Positions 8,896-18,411 of a stretch of DNA of 64,000 nt are shown here, one piece after another. Under the pieces are notes generated by a model, which worked only from the letters and a program-made list of their open reading frames with translations, did not search any database and was not told the DNA's origin. The number at the start of each line of letters is the position of its first letter. Positions within the stretch are counted from its first letter, which is position 1. The position numbers and the translations under genes are program-made. Location: NCBI RefSeq assembly GCF_023256325.1, contig NZ_JAGDXI010000044.1, positions 1 through 64,000 on the forward strand, read 5' to 3'. The DNA is from Caldisphaera sp. (lineage in GTDB: Archaea; Thermoproteota; Thermoprotei_A; Sulfolobales; Acidilobaceae).

Positions 8896-10233
8896 TTAAT
8901 TGCCGTCTGATATAGTATGAATTTTTAGTAAAGATTTTTCATAATTCCTATCTATTACTTCCCCTCTAAGATCGAAATATGTAGCATTACTTATTTTTAC
9001 TTTTACTCTCTTACCAATTAAATCGCTATCACCTTTAATTGCAATAGGAAAATAATTATTTAATCTTGCCATAACATAATTCTTCTTAAATCCATGAGAC
9101 GTAACTAATGCTTCGTATTCGTTACCAACGTACTTTTTATATATATCTAAATCTATTTGCTTAATTACTTCATTTAAAATTAGACTTCTTTCCTTTTTTA
9201 TTGGCTCTGGAACTTGCTCCATATATGCTGCCTTAGTTCTTGGTCTTATACTGTATTGAGCTAAGTAAACTCTTTCAAACCTTAAATCTTTAACAAGTTT
9301 GACCGTGTTTTGAAAAGCCTCTTCATCTTCTCCTGGATGTCCAACTATAATATCTGTAGCAAATAAAGAATCTGGATATTTAGATTTTATTTTGTTATGT
9401 AATTGCTTATAATCATCTATAGTATAATTTCTATTCATTATTTTTAAAACTTCATCATCTCCTGATTGAACTGGTATGTGGAAGAACTTGAATACCCTTT
9501 CATCATTATAATAACTAAGTAAATTATCAATTATTTCAATTGACTTATCTGGTGTCATCATTCCAATTCTTATTCTATAATCTCCTTTTACTTTATCTAA
9601 TATTGTGTTAATCAAATCATCAAGTCTAAATTTAGGATTAAAATCTAATCCATAAGCGGCTATATCTTGACCAGTTAATCTAATTTCTTTAACACCATTT
9701 TTTACTAGCTTCTCAAAGACTTCTATAATAATTCTAGGCTTATATGATCTTAAAGTTTTTCTGGCCAATTTCGTAATGCAAAAACTACAATTATCAACAC
9801 AGCCTTCTTCTATCATAATTGTTGCAATGCTATCCTCTATAGGAGGTGTTGGAATAAAATCTGTGTTCCTCTCACCATCAATTAATACTATTTTATCTTT
9901 ATTATTAACAACTTCTAATATCCTAGTTACGTTTTGAGGAGATATTAGGCTTGCATTTTGGACAACTCTATTAATTAGAGATGGTCTAGCTTTAGCTAAA
10001 CAACCCGAAACTATTAACTTTGAATTGCCGTAGTTTTTCTTAATTTCATTAAGTCTCTTCAATATCTTTGCTTCCGTGTCTAATCTAACAGCACAAGTAT
10101 TAACTATTATAATATCTGCTTCACTTATCTCTGATGTTTTTTCAAAATTGTTTTGAGATAATATAGAGTCCATAGTTGAGCTATCAAATTCCGAAAGAGC
10201 ACAGCCAAATGTCTCAATGTAGTATTTTTTCAA
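8896..10233 (-). CDS. tRNA t6A37 methylthiotransferase (MtaB/CDKAL1 type radical SAM)
   Basis: Adds a methylthio group to t6A at position 37 of ANN-decoding tRNAs. Domains in order are the N-terminal UPF0004 domain (YYIETFGCALSEFD, with cysteines at about 10, 46 and 78), the radical SAM core with CVDNCSFC near 150, and a C-terminal TRAM domain (about 370-435). The length of about 445 aa fits the archaeal/eukaryotic e-MtaB subgroup. The ORF track starts at TTG 10248. The TTG at 10233 gives MKKYYIETFGC and has GAGTGA 5 nt upstream, so I prefer it. It is a single gene facing an AT-rich intergenic region. Confidence 0.9.
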   Translation of the reverse strand: MKKYYIETFGCALSEFDSSTMDSILSQNNFEKTSEISEADIIIVNTCAVRLDTEAKILKRLNEIKKNYGNSKLIVSGCLAKARPSLINRVVQNASLISPQNVTRILEVVNNKDKIVLIDGERNTDFIPTPPIEDSIATIMIEEGCVDNCSFCITKLARKTLRSYKPRIIIEVFEKLVKNGVKEIRLTGQDIAAYGLDFNPKFRLDDLINTILDKVKGDYRIRIGMMTPDKSIEIIDNLLSYYNDERVFKFFHIPVQSGDDEVLKIMNRNYTIDDYKQLHNKIKSKYPDSLFATDIIVGHPGEDEEAFQNTVKLVKDLRFERVYLAQYSIRPRTKAAYMEQVPEPIKKERSLILNEVIKQIDLDIYKKYVGNEYEALVTSHGFKKNYVMARLNNYFPIAIKGDSDLIGKRVKVKISNATYFDLRGEVIDRNYEKSLLKIHTISDGN

Positions 10234-10248
10234 GCGTTTCACTCTCAA

Positions 10249-10588
10249 TAGCTATTTGCTACTAATTTATAAAACTTAAATTGTAATAAATTTTTACATT
10301 AACATTTATTATACTATATTGAGTGAAAATTTAATCAAAACTTAAAATTATAACTTTACACTTTACTCAAATTTTAAATTCAAATATTTCTATTATAATT
10401 TATTATAAAGAAGAAAAATAAGTAAAAATTAAGAATTAGTAAAAAATAATATAGTCTTAATGCTATTAATAAATAAGTGAATATATGAGTAAAAATATTA
10501 AAGAAATTTTCTCCAATGTAAAGACTAAAACGATTAATAAATTTTTTAATTTCTTATTTTAAAGTAATATTGACTTTGTATTTTAATT
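10249..10588. other. AT-rich intergenic region, no clear gene
   Basis: About 340 nt between the start of the methylthiotransferase gene and the 3' end of dcd. It holds the promoter of the former; a TTTATAAAT-like element lies near 10263-10272 on either reading. An ATG mini-ORF of 25 codons at 10485-10562 follows a weak GTGA, but it is so AT-rich that chance is likely. No RNA-like GC-rich block is visible. Confidence 0.35.
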
Positions 10589-11119
10589 TTATTTATTGTT
10601 AAAAAATTTTGGGAGCCTAACTCCGGTTTGCCCTTTATAATTACCCTCATAGGGCTTTTCTGAAGGTGTTTCCATTTTAACTAATATTAAATGCAAAAAC
10701 CTATCACCAGCATAAAGCTTTACCGGAAATTCACTACCTATAACCTCGATGGTTAATTGACCTTCAAATCCTGCATCTGTAACAGTGCTAGGTATATATA
10801 TTCCCGTTCTTGCCCATGTACTTCTTAAGTTGACTAAACCAGCAAGATAAGAAGGTAACTTAATATATTCAAGAGTGTGAAGCAAATAATGTCTATGAGA
10901 TTCTACTACAAAGCTATCCGATGAATTGCACTCGTAAAATTCGTTAGCATTTCCAGGTTTATTCGGATCTAGAATAGTATTTGTTTTTTTAAATGCGCAA
11001 TATTCTCTTCCAAGCTTTAAATCTACTCCATTTTCCCTTATTGTATCATCACTCAAAGGATCTATCACTAATTCTCCTGATTTTAAAAGAATCTTAATGT
11101 CTCTATCGCTCAATATCAT
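10589..11119 (-). CDS. dcd: dCTP deaminase (Dcd/Dut superfamily)
   Basis: Deaminates dCTP to dUTP for thymidylate synthesis. Family motifs are ENGVDLKLG near residue 28, LVNLRSTWARTGIYIPSTVTDAGFEGQLTIEV around 100-130 (the nucleotide-binding and catalytic Glu region), and the C-terminal QTGVRLPKFF. At 176 aa it has typical length. The ATG at 11119 follows GGGAGA directly, while the ORF-track TTG four codons earlier lies inside that site. Bifunctional deaminase/dUTPase activity cannot be excluded from sequence. It lies downstream of pyrG on the same strand, so both could supply pyrimidine nucleotides from one transcript. Confidence 0.92.
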   Translation of the reverse strand: MILSDRDIKILLKSGELVIDPLSDDTIRENGVDLKLGREYCAFKKTNTILDPNKPGNANEFYECNSSDSFVVESHRHYLLHTLEYIKLPSYLAGLVNLRSTWARTGIYIPSTVTDAGFEGQLTIEVIGSEFPVKLYAGDRFLHLILVKMETPSEKPYEGNYKGQTGVRLPKFFNNK

Positions 11120-11198
11120 ATTTTCTCCCAAACCAATAATAATTAGCTTATTATTTATATTTTTTAGATCTTAAGGTTAAACTTTAATTTATATCAAA

Positions 11199-12803
11199 TC
11201 AAATTGCAGCTTTTATTAAACCAACATATAATGGATTCGGATTTAGTGGTCTACTTGTGAATTCTGGATGTGGTTGTGTTCCTACAAAAAACTTATGATC
11301 TTTTTTAGATAATTCTATAAATTCGACTAATCCTTGATCGCTCCAACCACTCACTTTAATTCCTGCATCAATTAACTTATCTAAGAACTTTAAATTAACC
11401 TCATATCTATGTCTATGTCTTTCATAAACAATTTCTTTTCTATATAAATCGTATACCGTGGTATTTTTAACAACATTTATTTTTGACGCCCCAAGTCTCA
11501 TCGTGCCTCCCATATAATCTATATTCTTTTGGTTTGGTAACAAATCAATAACTGGATAGGGAGTATTTGGATTTATTTCTGTAGAATTTGCATCCTTTAG
11601 TCCTAATACATTCCTAGAAAACTCAACTACTGAAAGTTGCATTCCAAAGCAAACTCCTAACATAGGTATGTTATTTTCTCTTAAATATTTAATTGCCTTT
11701 ATTTTGCCTTCAGTTCCTCTAGCTCCAAATCCTGGTAAAACAACTGCTCCTTTAACATCTTGTAAAACATCTTCAACTTTTATTTGCCCATTTTCAATAT
11801 CGGTCGCTTCAACCCAAATTAATTTTGGCATAACACTTGTAAAAACTCCTGCACTTTTTAATGCCTCTGTTATACTTATATAGCTATCTTTTAATTTAGT
11901 ATATTTTCCGATCATAGCTATAGGGACTTGCTTATCTATTGATTTTAGCTTATTAACAAATTCTTCCCATGATGCTAAATCTGCTTCTCTCTCCTCTATA
12001 TTAAATCTTTTTGTTAAGAATTTACCATATCCTTGGCTTTCTAAAATAAGAGGGACTTCATATGGTGTAAAAGTGTCATGATCGCTAAAAACCGATTCTT
12101 TCGGAAGATTTGAAAATAATGCAATCTTATATCTAGATTCTTCTTCTAGAGGTCTTGAACTTCTTACAATAACTGCATTAGGTTGTATTCCAATCCTTCT
12201 TAACTCCTGCACGCTGTGTTGAACAGGTTTAGTCTTTTGCTCCCCTGTTGCAGATAATATTGGAGAAATAGCTACATGAATAAATGTTACATTATCCGGC
12301 CCTAAATCAACCCACATTTGTCTTGCTGCTTCTAAAAATGGAAGACCTTCTATATCTCCAACCGTACCGCCAATTTCTATAACCATTACATCTACTCCTG
12401 TTTCTTTTGACAAAGTGATTATTCTATTTTTTATTTCATCAGTAATATGAGGTATTATTTGAACTGTTTTTCCTAAATATTCTCCTCTTCTTTCTTTAGT
12501 TATAACATTAAAATAAACTTGACCTGTTGTTATGTTATGTTTTTTAGTTAAATTTATACCTAAGAATCTTTCATAATGCCCTAAATCTAAGTCTGTTTCT
12601 CCTCCATCTTCTGTAACATAAACTTCACCATGAGCATATGGATTCATTGTACCAGCGTCGACATTTAAATACGGATCTACTTTAATAATGCCAACGCTAT
12701 ACCCTCTCGATTTGAGCAATAATCCAGTACTCGCTGAAACTATTCCTTTTCCTATACCTGACATCACTCCTCCTGTGACGAATGCAAACTTTGTACCCAT
12801 CAT
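11199..12803 (-). CDS. pyrG: CTP synthase
   Basis: Makes CTP from UTP, ATP and glutamine. The N-terminal synthetase domain begins [16 protein letters not shown], with the P-loop-like SGIGKG, and contains [15 protein letters not shown] near residue 140. The C-terminal class I glutamine amidotransferase domain has the oxyanion and nucleophile segments PGFGARG and GVCFGMQ (Cys near 385) and a C-terminal HPEF with the catalytic His and Glu. The 534-aa length is standard. The ATG pair at 12803/12800 follows AAGG. The 5' end is divergent from the COG4741-like gene at 12875. Confidence 0.97.
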   Translation of the reverse strand: MMGTKFAFVTGGVMSGIGKGIVSASTGLLLKSRGYSVGIIKVDPYLNVDAGTMNPYAHGEVYVTEDGGETDLDLGHYERFLGINLTKKHNITTGQVYFNVITKERRGEYLGKTVQIIPHITDEIKNRIITLSKETGVDVMVIEIGGTVGDIEGLPFLEAARQMWVDLGPDNVTFIHVAISPILSATGEQKTKPVQHSVQELRRIGIQPNAVIVRSSRPLEEESRYKIALFSNLPKESVFSDHDTFTPYEVPLILESQGYGKFLTKRFNIEEREADLASWEEFVNKLKSIDKQVPIAMIGKYTKLKDSYISITEALKSAGVFTSVMPKLIWVEATDIENGQIKVEDVLQDVKGAVVLPGFGARGTEGKIKAIKYLRENNIPMLGVCFGMQLSVVEFSRNVLGLKDANSTEINPNTPYPVIDLLPNQKNIDYMGGTMRLGASKINVVKNTTVYDLYRKEIVYERHRHRYEVNLKFLDKLIDAGIKVSGWSDQGLVEFIELSKKDHKFFVGTQPHPEFTSRPLNPNPLYVGLIKAAI

Positions 12804-12874
12804 TAATGCCTTTTAATAATTTAGTGTCTAACCCTTTTAATGTTTTAATCTCACTAAACTTGTGGGAGATCAGT

Positions 12875-13339
12875 TTGAGCATAATGATCTATTCATTAAT
12901 CTTTATAATACTTATTGAATTAGTGGTAATACTTTATCTTTATATATCTAATTGGAGAAAATCAGTTAAGCTTGATAGCATTAGAAGTAGCATACAAGAA
13001 TTAGCCAATGAAAAGGCTAAAGTTATAGCAATGGAATCGATAGAAAAAGCAAGAAAGGAAGCTATACAGCAAAGCAGAGCTGTTATTTCTGGGAAGGTCT
13101 ATGAACAATTTGCGCCATATATGCCTAATTTTAAACACAATCCAAAAGAAGCAAGATTTATTGGATCACCCATAGATTATGTGGTATTTGACGGATTAGA
13201 GAATAATGAAGTGAAGTCTATATATTTTGTTGAAATAAAAAGTGGAAAATCTAACTTAACTAATAAAGAAGAATCTATAAAAAAAGCTATTGAAAGAAAG
13301 GCCGTTTATTTTGAAACAATATATATTAATAATGATTAA
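12875..13339 (+). CDS. Predicted membrane-anchored endonuclease, COG4741-like (Holliday junction resolvase-related)
   Basis: A 154-aa protein with one N-terminal transmembrane helix (MIYSLIFIILIELVVILYLYI), a basic/coiled region (about 30-75) and a C-terminal restriction-endonuclease-like domain. The nuclease motif is visible as GSPIDYVVFDGL followed by YFVEIKSGKSNLT, the D...ExK arrangement of archaeal resolvase relatives. GKVYEQFAPYMPNF and ARFIGSPIDY match the COG4741 group. I chose the TTG at 12875 with GGGAGAT 4 nt upstream; the ORF-track start overlaps pyrG. Substrate and cellular role are not known. The nuclease would probably face the cytoplasm. Confidence 0.75.
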   Translation: MSIMIYSLIFIILIELVVILYLYISNWRKSVKLDSIRSSIQELANEKAKVIAMESIEKARKEAIQQSRAVISGKVYEQFAPYMPNFKHNPKEARFIGSPIDYVVFDGLENNEVKSIYFVEIKSGKSNLTNKEESIKKAIERKAVYFETIYINND

Positions 13340-13392
13340 TTTTAAGCATTTCGCAATTTTAAAATTTTTTGAATGGGTATGTTAGCAAAACT

Positions 13393-13400
13393 TTTATATA
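13393..13400 (+). promoter_or_regulatory. TATA box of TatD-like gene
   Basis: TTTATATA stands out 30 nt before the ATG at 13431. Archaeal spacing would put transcription start only a few nucleotides ahead of the ATG, consistent with a leaderless or near-leaderless mRNA, and no Shine-Dalgarno is visible. Confidence 0.5.
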
Positions 13401-13430
13401 AAAGGATAGGAAAAGATAGATGATGCAAAA

Positions 13431-14168
13431 ATGGAGATCTATGATATGCACTGTCACTTAAACGAATTTCAGGAAAATGAATTAGAAGAAATATTCAAAA
13501 GTAACATAAAAGTAGTCGCTGTATCTGAAGACATAAAAAGTTTAAATAAAATAATCGAGCTAAGCTATAGTTATCCTAAAAATGTGATACCATGCGGAGG
13601 TTTCCACCCATGGATGATCAAAGAAGGCAAAACGGAAGAAGTAAAAATAATTCTAAAAATAATTGAAAAGAATGGACTTAAATGTATTGGAGAAGTTGGA
13701 ATAGATAAAAGATTTCTTAGCGAAGATACCTATAAAATGCAAGAAGAAATTTTTCTTTTATTCGTAAACCTAGCAAAAGAATTAAATGCGATGATTAACA
13801 TACATTCCCCGAACGCATGGAATGAAGTTCTAAATATTCTGAAAAATAAAGAAGTAAAGAAAGCCATGTTCCATTGGTATACTGGCCCTTTAACTTTAAT
13901 TGATCAAATAATTAGAGAAGATTATGTGATATCATTAAACGCAGCGCTAATGATACAAAAAAAGCATCAAAAAATTATAGAAAATACCCCGCTCAGTAGC
14001 GCAGTATTAGAAAGCGATGGACCATACAATTATCATGGAGTAAGACTTTCTCCTCTGATGCTTTATAAATTCATTGACTTTATATCAGGCATTAAAAAAG
14101 TAGAAAAGAATACCATAATTTCAACAACTTCTAAAAATGCTATGAAATTGCTAAGTTTGTCTTTCTAA
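13431..14168 (+). CDS. TatD-related metal-dependent hydrolase
   Basis: A 245-aa amidohydrolase-fold protein related to TatD DNases. Metal-binding signatures are present: DMHCHLNEF at the N-terminus (HxH), GEVGIDKR near residue 85 (Glu ligand), INIHSPNAW near 125, MFHWYTG near 150 (His) and LESDGPYN near 195 (Asp). This divergent archaeal branch is shorter than bacterial TatD, and its substrate is not established. The ATG lies 30 nt after a strong TATA box, so it is likely leaderless. It is convergent with dph6. Confidence 0.82.
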   Translation: MEIYDMHCHLNEFQENELEEIFKSNIKVVAVSEDIKSLNKIIELSYSYPKNVIPCGGFHPWMIKEGKTEEVKIILKIIEKNGLKCIGEVGIDKRFLSEDTYKMQEEIFLLFVNLAKELNAMINIHSPNAWNEVLNILKNKEVKKAMFHWYTGPLTLIDQIIREDYVISLNAALMIQKKHQKIIENTPLSSAVLESDGPYNYHGVRLSPLMLYKFIDFISGIKKVEKNTIISTTSKNAMKLLSLSF

Positions 14169-14178
14169 CTAAAATGAT

Positions 14179-14898
14179 TTAAGAATTTAAAATTGTTGAT
14201 TTTGCGTTATCACATAAATATGCATTTTTAAGAAGTAAAGAATACTCAAAATCGCTTATCTTTTTCTTATAAGATTCGATACAAATTCCTTTTCTAAAAA
14301 GCGGAGCATTTATTACAAAAGTTTCTGCTTCCCCTCCTTCAAATGCTGCATGGAATCCATATTTTTTCGAAAATTCTATAATTCTATCTATTATTTCTTT
14401 ATTTATTTCTATTCCTAAATATTCTATTGGTATGCCATATGTAGTTATCTGAGTTATAATAAAATGTATATTATAATCGAGTAAGTCATACATATATTTT
14501 TCAGGATTTGTACCCCACTGAGGATCAAAAAGATCTATACTTAGTTTCTCTGCTAATATCTTAAATCTATTTAATTGGTATTGGCTTGCTATACCTCCTA
14601 TAACTAATGTATTAAAATCGTTTTCTTTTTTTATTCTTGATAATTCATAATAAAGTTCTTCAACCTCCTTTTCCTTTTCACCACTTAAACTTAATATATG
14701 ATGTACTTTTCTTAATCCCATTGACTCAGTTTGAAGAGAAGTAAGTTCGACCATAGGAAAATGAAACATATAACTATCTTTTCTAATAGGTTTTATGCTA
14801 ACTATACATGATATTTCGTAACCGAACTCTACTGCTTTGTGCAAAGCATAAGTACTGTCTTTACCTCCTGATAGTAAAGAACAAACTTTCTTAGACAT
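14179..14898 (-). CDS. dph6: Diphthine--ammonia ligase (Dph6)
   Basis: An ATP-pyrophosphatase that performs the last amidation step of diphthamide on elongation factor 2. The PP-loop SGGKDSTYAL is at residue 11. The family motifs HFPMVELT, GIASQYQLNR near 115, DPQWG near 135 and FEGGEAETFVINAPLF near 190 are all present. The 239-aa length matches archaeal MJ0570-type proteins, which lack the C-terminal RidA-like domains of eukaryotic Dph6. The ATG has GAGGAT 7 nt upstream. It lies 30 nt downstream of asnS on the same strand, probably one transcript. Confidence 0.92.
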   Translation of the reverse strand: MSKKVCSLLSGGKDSTYALHKAVEFGYEISCIVSIKPIRKDSYMFHFPMVELTSLQTESMGLRKVHHILSLSGEKEKEVEELYYELSRIKKENDFNTLVIGGIASQYQLNRFKILAEKLSIDLFDPQWGTNPEKYMYDLLDYNIHFIITQITTYGIPIEYLGIEINKEIIDRIIEFSKKYGFHAAFEGGEAETFVINAPLFRKGICIESYKKKISDFEYSLLLKNAYLCDNAKSTILNS

Positions 14899-14928
14899 GA
14901 ATTTTATCCTCTTGTTTTATTTGTCGCT

Positions 14929-16239
14929 TTATGGATATATTCTCTCTCTAAATCTTGGGAAGGGTATGGAATCTCTTATATGATCTAGTCCAGCTATCCA
15001 TGTTACCAATCTATCTACACCAAGCCCATAACCGCTATGAGGTACTGTGCCATATTTTCTTAAATCTAAATACCATTGATAATCGCTTGGGTTATAACCT
15101 TCTTCAACTATTCTTTTATATAGTTTTTCATAACTATCTTCTCTTTGGCTACCTCCTACTACTTCTCCATATCCTTCTGGGGCTTCTAAATCAAAGCCCA
15201 ATACAACATCTGGTCTGCTATCATCTATCTTCATATAGAAACTTTTCAGATGCTTTGGAAACATAGTTAGGAAAAATGGCGTATCGAAGTATTCTGTTAG
15301 TACTTTCTCTTCATCGGCCCCTATATCATCTCCCCACTTTATGTTAATTCCTTTATTTTTTAATTTCAATATCGCCTCGTCATACGTAATTTCTGGGAAA
15401 TTTGTTTTTAATGAGTTTTCGAGTATATTTGTGTCTCTTTTAACTATCTCTAAATCCTCCAGCCTATCTTCTAAAACCTTCTTAATGGCACTCTTAATTA
15501 ATCCTTCTACATGATTCATCATATCTTTCATACCCATCCATGCAGCTTCTCCTTCTAAATGATAGTATTCATAAAGATGTCTCCTAGTCCTACTTTTTTC
15601 TGCCCTAAAACTTGGAGTTATTGCCCAAACTTTTTCTAAGCTGAATATCATGACCTCTAAATAAAATTGTGCACTTTGGCTTAAATATGCTTTTTTGTTA
15701 AAGAAATTGACCTCAAACAGAGTAGCTCCACCTTCAACAGCACTTTGCGTTAATATTGGAGGATTAACTTCCCACCAGTTGTTTTTCTTAAAGTATTCCC
15801 TTAATCCTTCCAAAACTGATTGTCTTATTTTCATTATCGATGTTAATTTTCTAGATCTCAACCATAAGTGTCTTATATCTAATAAGTAGTCTATGCTTTC
15901 TCCTCCCTTTATTGGAAAGTCATCCGAAAGCCCTATTATTGATAAATTTTCTATTTGCAATTCTTTACCGCCTGGAGCTCTTTCATCATTTTTAACTATA
16001 CCTTCTATAACAACTGAAGATTCTATGGTAGATTTTTCTGCTAAAGAAACTAAGTCTTGTGGAGCATTTTTCCTAGGTAAAACTGTTTGAATTATACCTT
16101 CAGAATCTCTTACAACTATAAATATATTATCTGCTAGATCTCTTTTTCTGTAAATCCATCCTCTGACCTTGGTTTTCTCTCCTTCATTTAACTTTAATAT
16201 TTGCTTTGTACTATTAAATCCTTCATTTTGCTCGCCCAT
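14929..16239 (-). CDS. asnS: Asparaginyl-tRNA synthetase
   Basis: A class IIb aminoacyl-tRNA synthetase that charges tRNA-Asn. The N-terminal OB-fold anticodon-binding domain covers about residues 15-110 (KVRGWIYRKRDLADNIFIVVRD). Motif 2 is FRAEKSRTRRHLYEYYHLEGEAAW near 215, and motif 3 is GYGLGVDRLVTWIAGLDHIRDSIPFPR at the C-terminus. The ARRHL-type motif and 436-aa length fit AsnRS rather than archaeal AspRS. A TATA-like TTTATAAATT on the minus strand ends about 12 nt before the ATG region, so the mRNA may be nearly leaderless. It is divergent from tRNA-Val. Confidence 0.92.
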   Translation of the reverse strand: MGEQNEGFNSTKQILKLNEGEKTKVRGWIYRKRDLADNIFIVVRDSEGIIQTVLPRKNAPQDLVSLAEKSTIESSVVIEGIVKNDERAPGGKELQIENLSIIGLSDDFPIKGGESIDYLLDIRHLWLRSRKLTSIMKIRQSVLEGLREYFKKNNWWEVNPPILTQSAVEGGATLFEVNFFNKKAYLSQSAQFYLEVMIFSLEKVWAITPSFRAEKSRTRRHLYEYYHLEGEAAWMGMKDMMNHVEGLIKSAIKKVLEDRLEDLEIVKRDTNILENSLKTNFPEITYDEAILKLKNKGINIKWGDDIGADEEKVLTEYFDTPFFLTMFPKHLKSFYMKIDDSRPDVVLGFDLEAPEGYGEVVGGSQREDSYEKLYKRIVEEGYNPSDYQWYLDLRKYGTVPHSGYGLGVDRLVTWIAGLDHIRDSIPFPRFRERIYP

Positions 16240-16334
16240 AATTTATTCCCCATAATTTATAAAAAACTATAGGTTTAAATTTTATAGGTATTTAAATTAA
16301 AGAAATTTAAATTTTGAAAAAAGCTTAGAGATAA

Positions 16335-16344
16335 AAATTATAAA
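16335..16344 (+). promoter_or_regulatory. TATA box for tRNA-Val transcript
   Basis: AAATTATAAA lies about 60 nt before the mature tRNA 5' end. Transcription would begin near 16366, leaving a GC-rich leader of about 38 nt before the tRNA. Confidence 0.45.
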
Positions 16345-16365
16345 GGGTAATTTGCATTGGAAAAT

Positions 16366-16403
16366 GGGACCTGAGCCGGGTGTGGTCGCCGAGACCTATA
16401 TTA
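16366..16403 (+). other. GC-rich 5' leader of tRNA-Val with hairpin
   Basis: This short segment is much richer in G+C than surrounding intergenic DNA. GGTC (16384-16387) can pair with GACC (16393-16396) around a GCCGA loop, and an earlier GACC at 16368 offers an alternative pairing. It repeats GGTCGCCG, which also occurs inside the tRNA (16450-16457). No sRNA boxes are evident. It is probably transcribed and removed by RNase P. Confidence 0.4.
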
Positions 16404-16477
16404 GGGCCCGTAGTCTAGGTGGTTAGGACGCCGCCCTTACACGGCGGAGGTCGCCGGTTCGAGCCCGGCCGGGCCCA
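16404..16477 (+). tRNA. tRNA-Val(TAC)
   Basis: A full cloverleaf can be drawn. Acceptor GGGCCCG pairs with CGGGCCC, with discriminator A at 16477. The anticodon stem CCGCC/GGCGG closes the loop CTTACAC, giving anticodon TAC at 16438-16440 (valine). The T arm is GCCGG-TTCGAGC-CCGGC. There is no intron and CCA is not encoded. The very GC-rich stems fit a thermophile. Confidence 0.95.
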
Positions 16478-16524
16478 TCTACTTGATTTATAAATTAAAA
16501 GCAATGCCGCAAAAAGGTGAAATA

Positions 16525-17571
16525 TTGGACAGAAATTCAATACTGATAACAATAAGCTGGCTTATTTGGGGCGCAGGATTCTACGTTTATTATCCATTTT
16601 ATTCTATATTGGTAGCCAAATATATTGGAGAAAATAATTTAGGCCAGTTTTTTACTTATTTAGAAATAATTAGTTTGCCTTTCCCAATATTAGGTGCGCT
16701 TCTTTTCAGAAAAATTGGAGAAAAAAATACCATTATTTTAGGTATGTTTTTATCCGGCTTAGGAATATTTATCATACCATATGCAAAAAGCTATTTTGAT
16801 TTGTTGTTTGCATCGATAATATCTTACTTGTTTTATATATCATTGCCTAACTATTATTCTTTAATGAAAAATAAAGAATCTGGAACACTTACTAAAATAT
16901 GGGCTATATCTGTTTTGCCTGCTGTAATATTCCCTATTCTAGGAGGATCATCTGCACAAGTGATTAGCTTAAAGATTCCATTTATTTTGGGAGGATTATT
17001 AACATGCGCATCGGGATTTGTTATTTTTCCTATTAACGATAAAGTTGAAAGAGGATCATTTAGAATATCTATTAAAAAAGATCCGACCCCTTTTTTATCT
17101 ATAATCCCTATAGCATTGGTTACACCGTTTCTAATGCCAGAATTAGTAAGAGTCTATCATATGAATTATTTTTTGATAGGCCTAATAGATTCGTTATTAG
17201 AAACACTAGGCATGATTTCAGGTTTCTTTCTACCTAGGGTTAACAAATTAGGACTTCCAATATCTCTTCTAATTTTTTCATTAATTTCATTTTTTTATTT
17301 CTATTGGCCCTTTTCCTTAGTATTCGGAATGAGAGAAGCAATTATACCATTAAGCTTAGATTATTGGAGCAGCCCTAAATCCCCGGAAGGAATATCATTA
17401 ATAAATACTATGCAATTGCTTGGATGGGTTGTAGGATATGGTATTAGTTGGATTTTAAAAGCACCAAAAAATAGTATTGTATTTTCTTCAATATTTTCAT
17501 TTACGTTAGGATTATATTTAATTTTTATAATATTATTAGAAAAGAAGAATGGCAATAGAATTATGAACTAA
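16525..17571 (+). CDS. MFS-type transporter
   Basis: A 348-aa polytopic membrane protein with about 10-12 hydrophobic segments and the general look of the major facilitator superfamily: short charged loops such as FRKIGEKNT after TM2-3, and a longer cytoplasmic loop (NDKVERGSFRISIKKDP) in the middle. The substrate is not predictable. I chose the TTG at 16525, which has GGTGA 4 nt upstream, instead of the ORF-track TTG at 16483 next to the tRNA. The gene ends inside the convergent PCNA gene with an 11-nt overlap. Confidence 0.7.
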   Translation: MDRNSILITISWLIWGAGFYVYYPFYSILVAKYIGENNLGQFFTYLEIISLPFPILGALLFRKIGEKNTIILGMFLSGLGIFIIPYAKSYFDLLFASIISYLFYISLPNYYSLMKNKESGTLTKIWAISVLPAVIFPILGGSSAQVISLKIPFILGGLLTCASGFVIFPINDKVERGSFRISIKKDPTPFLSIIPIALVTPFLMPELVRVYHMNYFLIGLIDSLLETLGMISGFFLPRVNKLGLPISLLIFSLISFFYFYWPFSLVFGMREAIIPLSLDYWSSPKSPEGISLINTMQLLGWVVGYGISWILKAPKNSIVFSSIFSFTLGLYLIFIILLEKKNGNRIMN

Positions 17572-18322
17572 CTGGCGCTATATACATAACAAATTCTTCT
17601 GGACCTGATATACTAAACTCTATCTTTAGAGGGTAATCTGTAGTAAATTCTAGATTCACACTTTCTGCTATAGTTGTTATTGGTTCAATTGTAGATCTCA
17701 ATGAACTCAAGCTATAAGATGACGTTGATTCCTCATCAATAGAGACTTCTTGAAGTGGTGAATCTTTTTTCATAATCCATTGATAATATTTTTCTTCTCC
17801 ACTAACTTCAGCTGTTATCTGATTATCTTTTCCGGTTATTTTAATAACATCACCAACTAACTTTGCATCTTTTACAAGAGTATCTATGTCATTTGCTGAT
17901 ACTATAAAACGAACTGTTGGATTCATCTTAATTTCTTTTACTTCATTTTCTTCAGATTCCCCACTCGACACATCAAATGATCTCTCTACACCTGTTTTTT
18001 CATCAACCAAAGTTACTCTCATATAACTATCTCCAGTTGAATATTGGAGAATTATCTTATCATTTCTTGTGGATCTTCTAAGCACCTTGCTCAATTCACT
18101 CATGTTAACAGTTAGAGTAATATCAGAATCTACAGAAAGTTCTTCAAAGGCAGTTGATGAAACTTTAAAAATTCCTAAAATTGTTTTGTCTGGGCTGAAA
18201 AGCCAAGACGTCAGCCCATCGCTGCTAAAATGAAATAATCCTTCATCGTTAATCCTAGCTAAAGCTTGTACAATTTTTTTAAATTTGCTACCGGAAGTAT
18301 AAACTGCTTTAATTGAGACCAA
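17561..18322 (-). CDS. pcn: DNA polymerase sliding clamp (PCNA)
   Basis: Forms the ring that tethers DNA polymerase, ligase and Fen1 to DNA. The protein is about 253 aa, normal for PCNA, with two similar halves. Recognisable segments are FKKIVQALARINDEGLFHFSSDGL, VNMSELSKVLRRSTRNDKIIL near residue 80, and the C-terminal YPLKIEFSISGPEEFVMYIAPV. Crenarchaea usually encode three paralogous subunits; which one this is cannot be told here. GGTG precedes the TTG at 18322 by 6 nt, so I prefer it to the GTG at 18331, which is part of that site. Confidence 0.93.
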   Translation of the reverse strand: MVSIKAVYTSGSKFKKIVQALARINDEGLFHFSSDGLTSWLFSPDKTILGIFKVSSTAFEELSVDSDITLTVNMSELSKVLRRSTRNDKIILQYSTGDSYMRVTLVDEKTGVERSFDVSSGESEENEVKEIKMNPTVRFIVSANDIDTLVKDAKLVGDVIKITGKDNQITAEVSGEEKYYQWIMKKDSPLQEVSIDEESTSSYSLSSLRSTIEPITTIAESVNLEFTTDYPLKIEFSISGPEEFVMYIAPVSS

Positions 18323-18411
18323 ACTTAGCACCTAATTTATATAGTTCTATTAAACTAAATATAAATTATTCTATTAATACATGGACTTATGAAAAGGATA
18401 TCTATATGATT

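Noticed and set aside
10485-10562. 25-codon mini-ORF MSKNIKEIF... in the intergenic gap
   Set aside because: The Shine-Dalgarno is weak, the composition is AT-driven, and no family resemblance is visible; chance is likely.
12697-12882. 61-aa minus-strand ORF overlapping the pyrG start
   Set aside because: It is out of frame with pyrG and overlaps both divergent starts; no ribosome-binding site.
16366-16403. tRNA leader as a possible C/D sRNA
   Set aside because: It has one CTGA but no RTGATGA box at suitable spacing.
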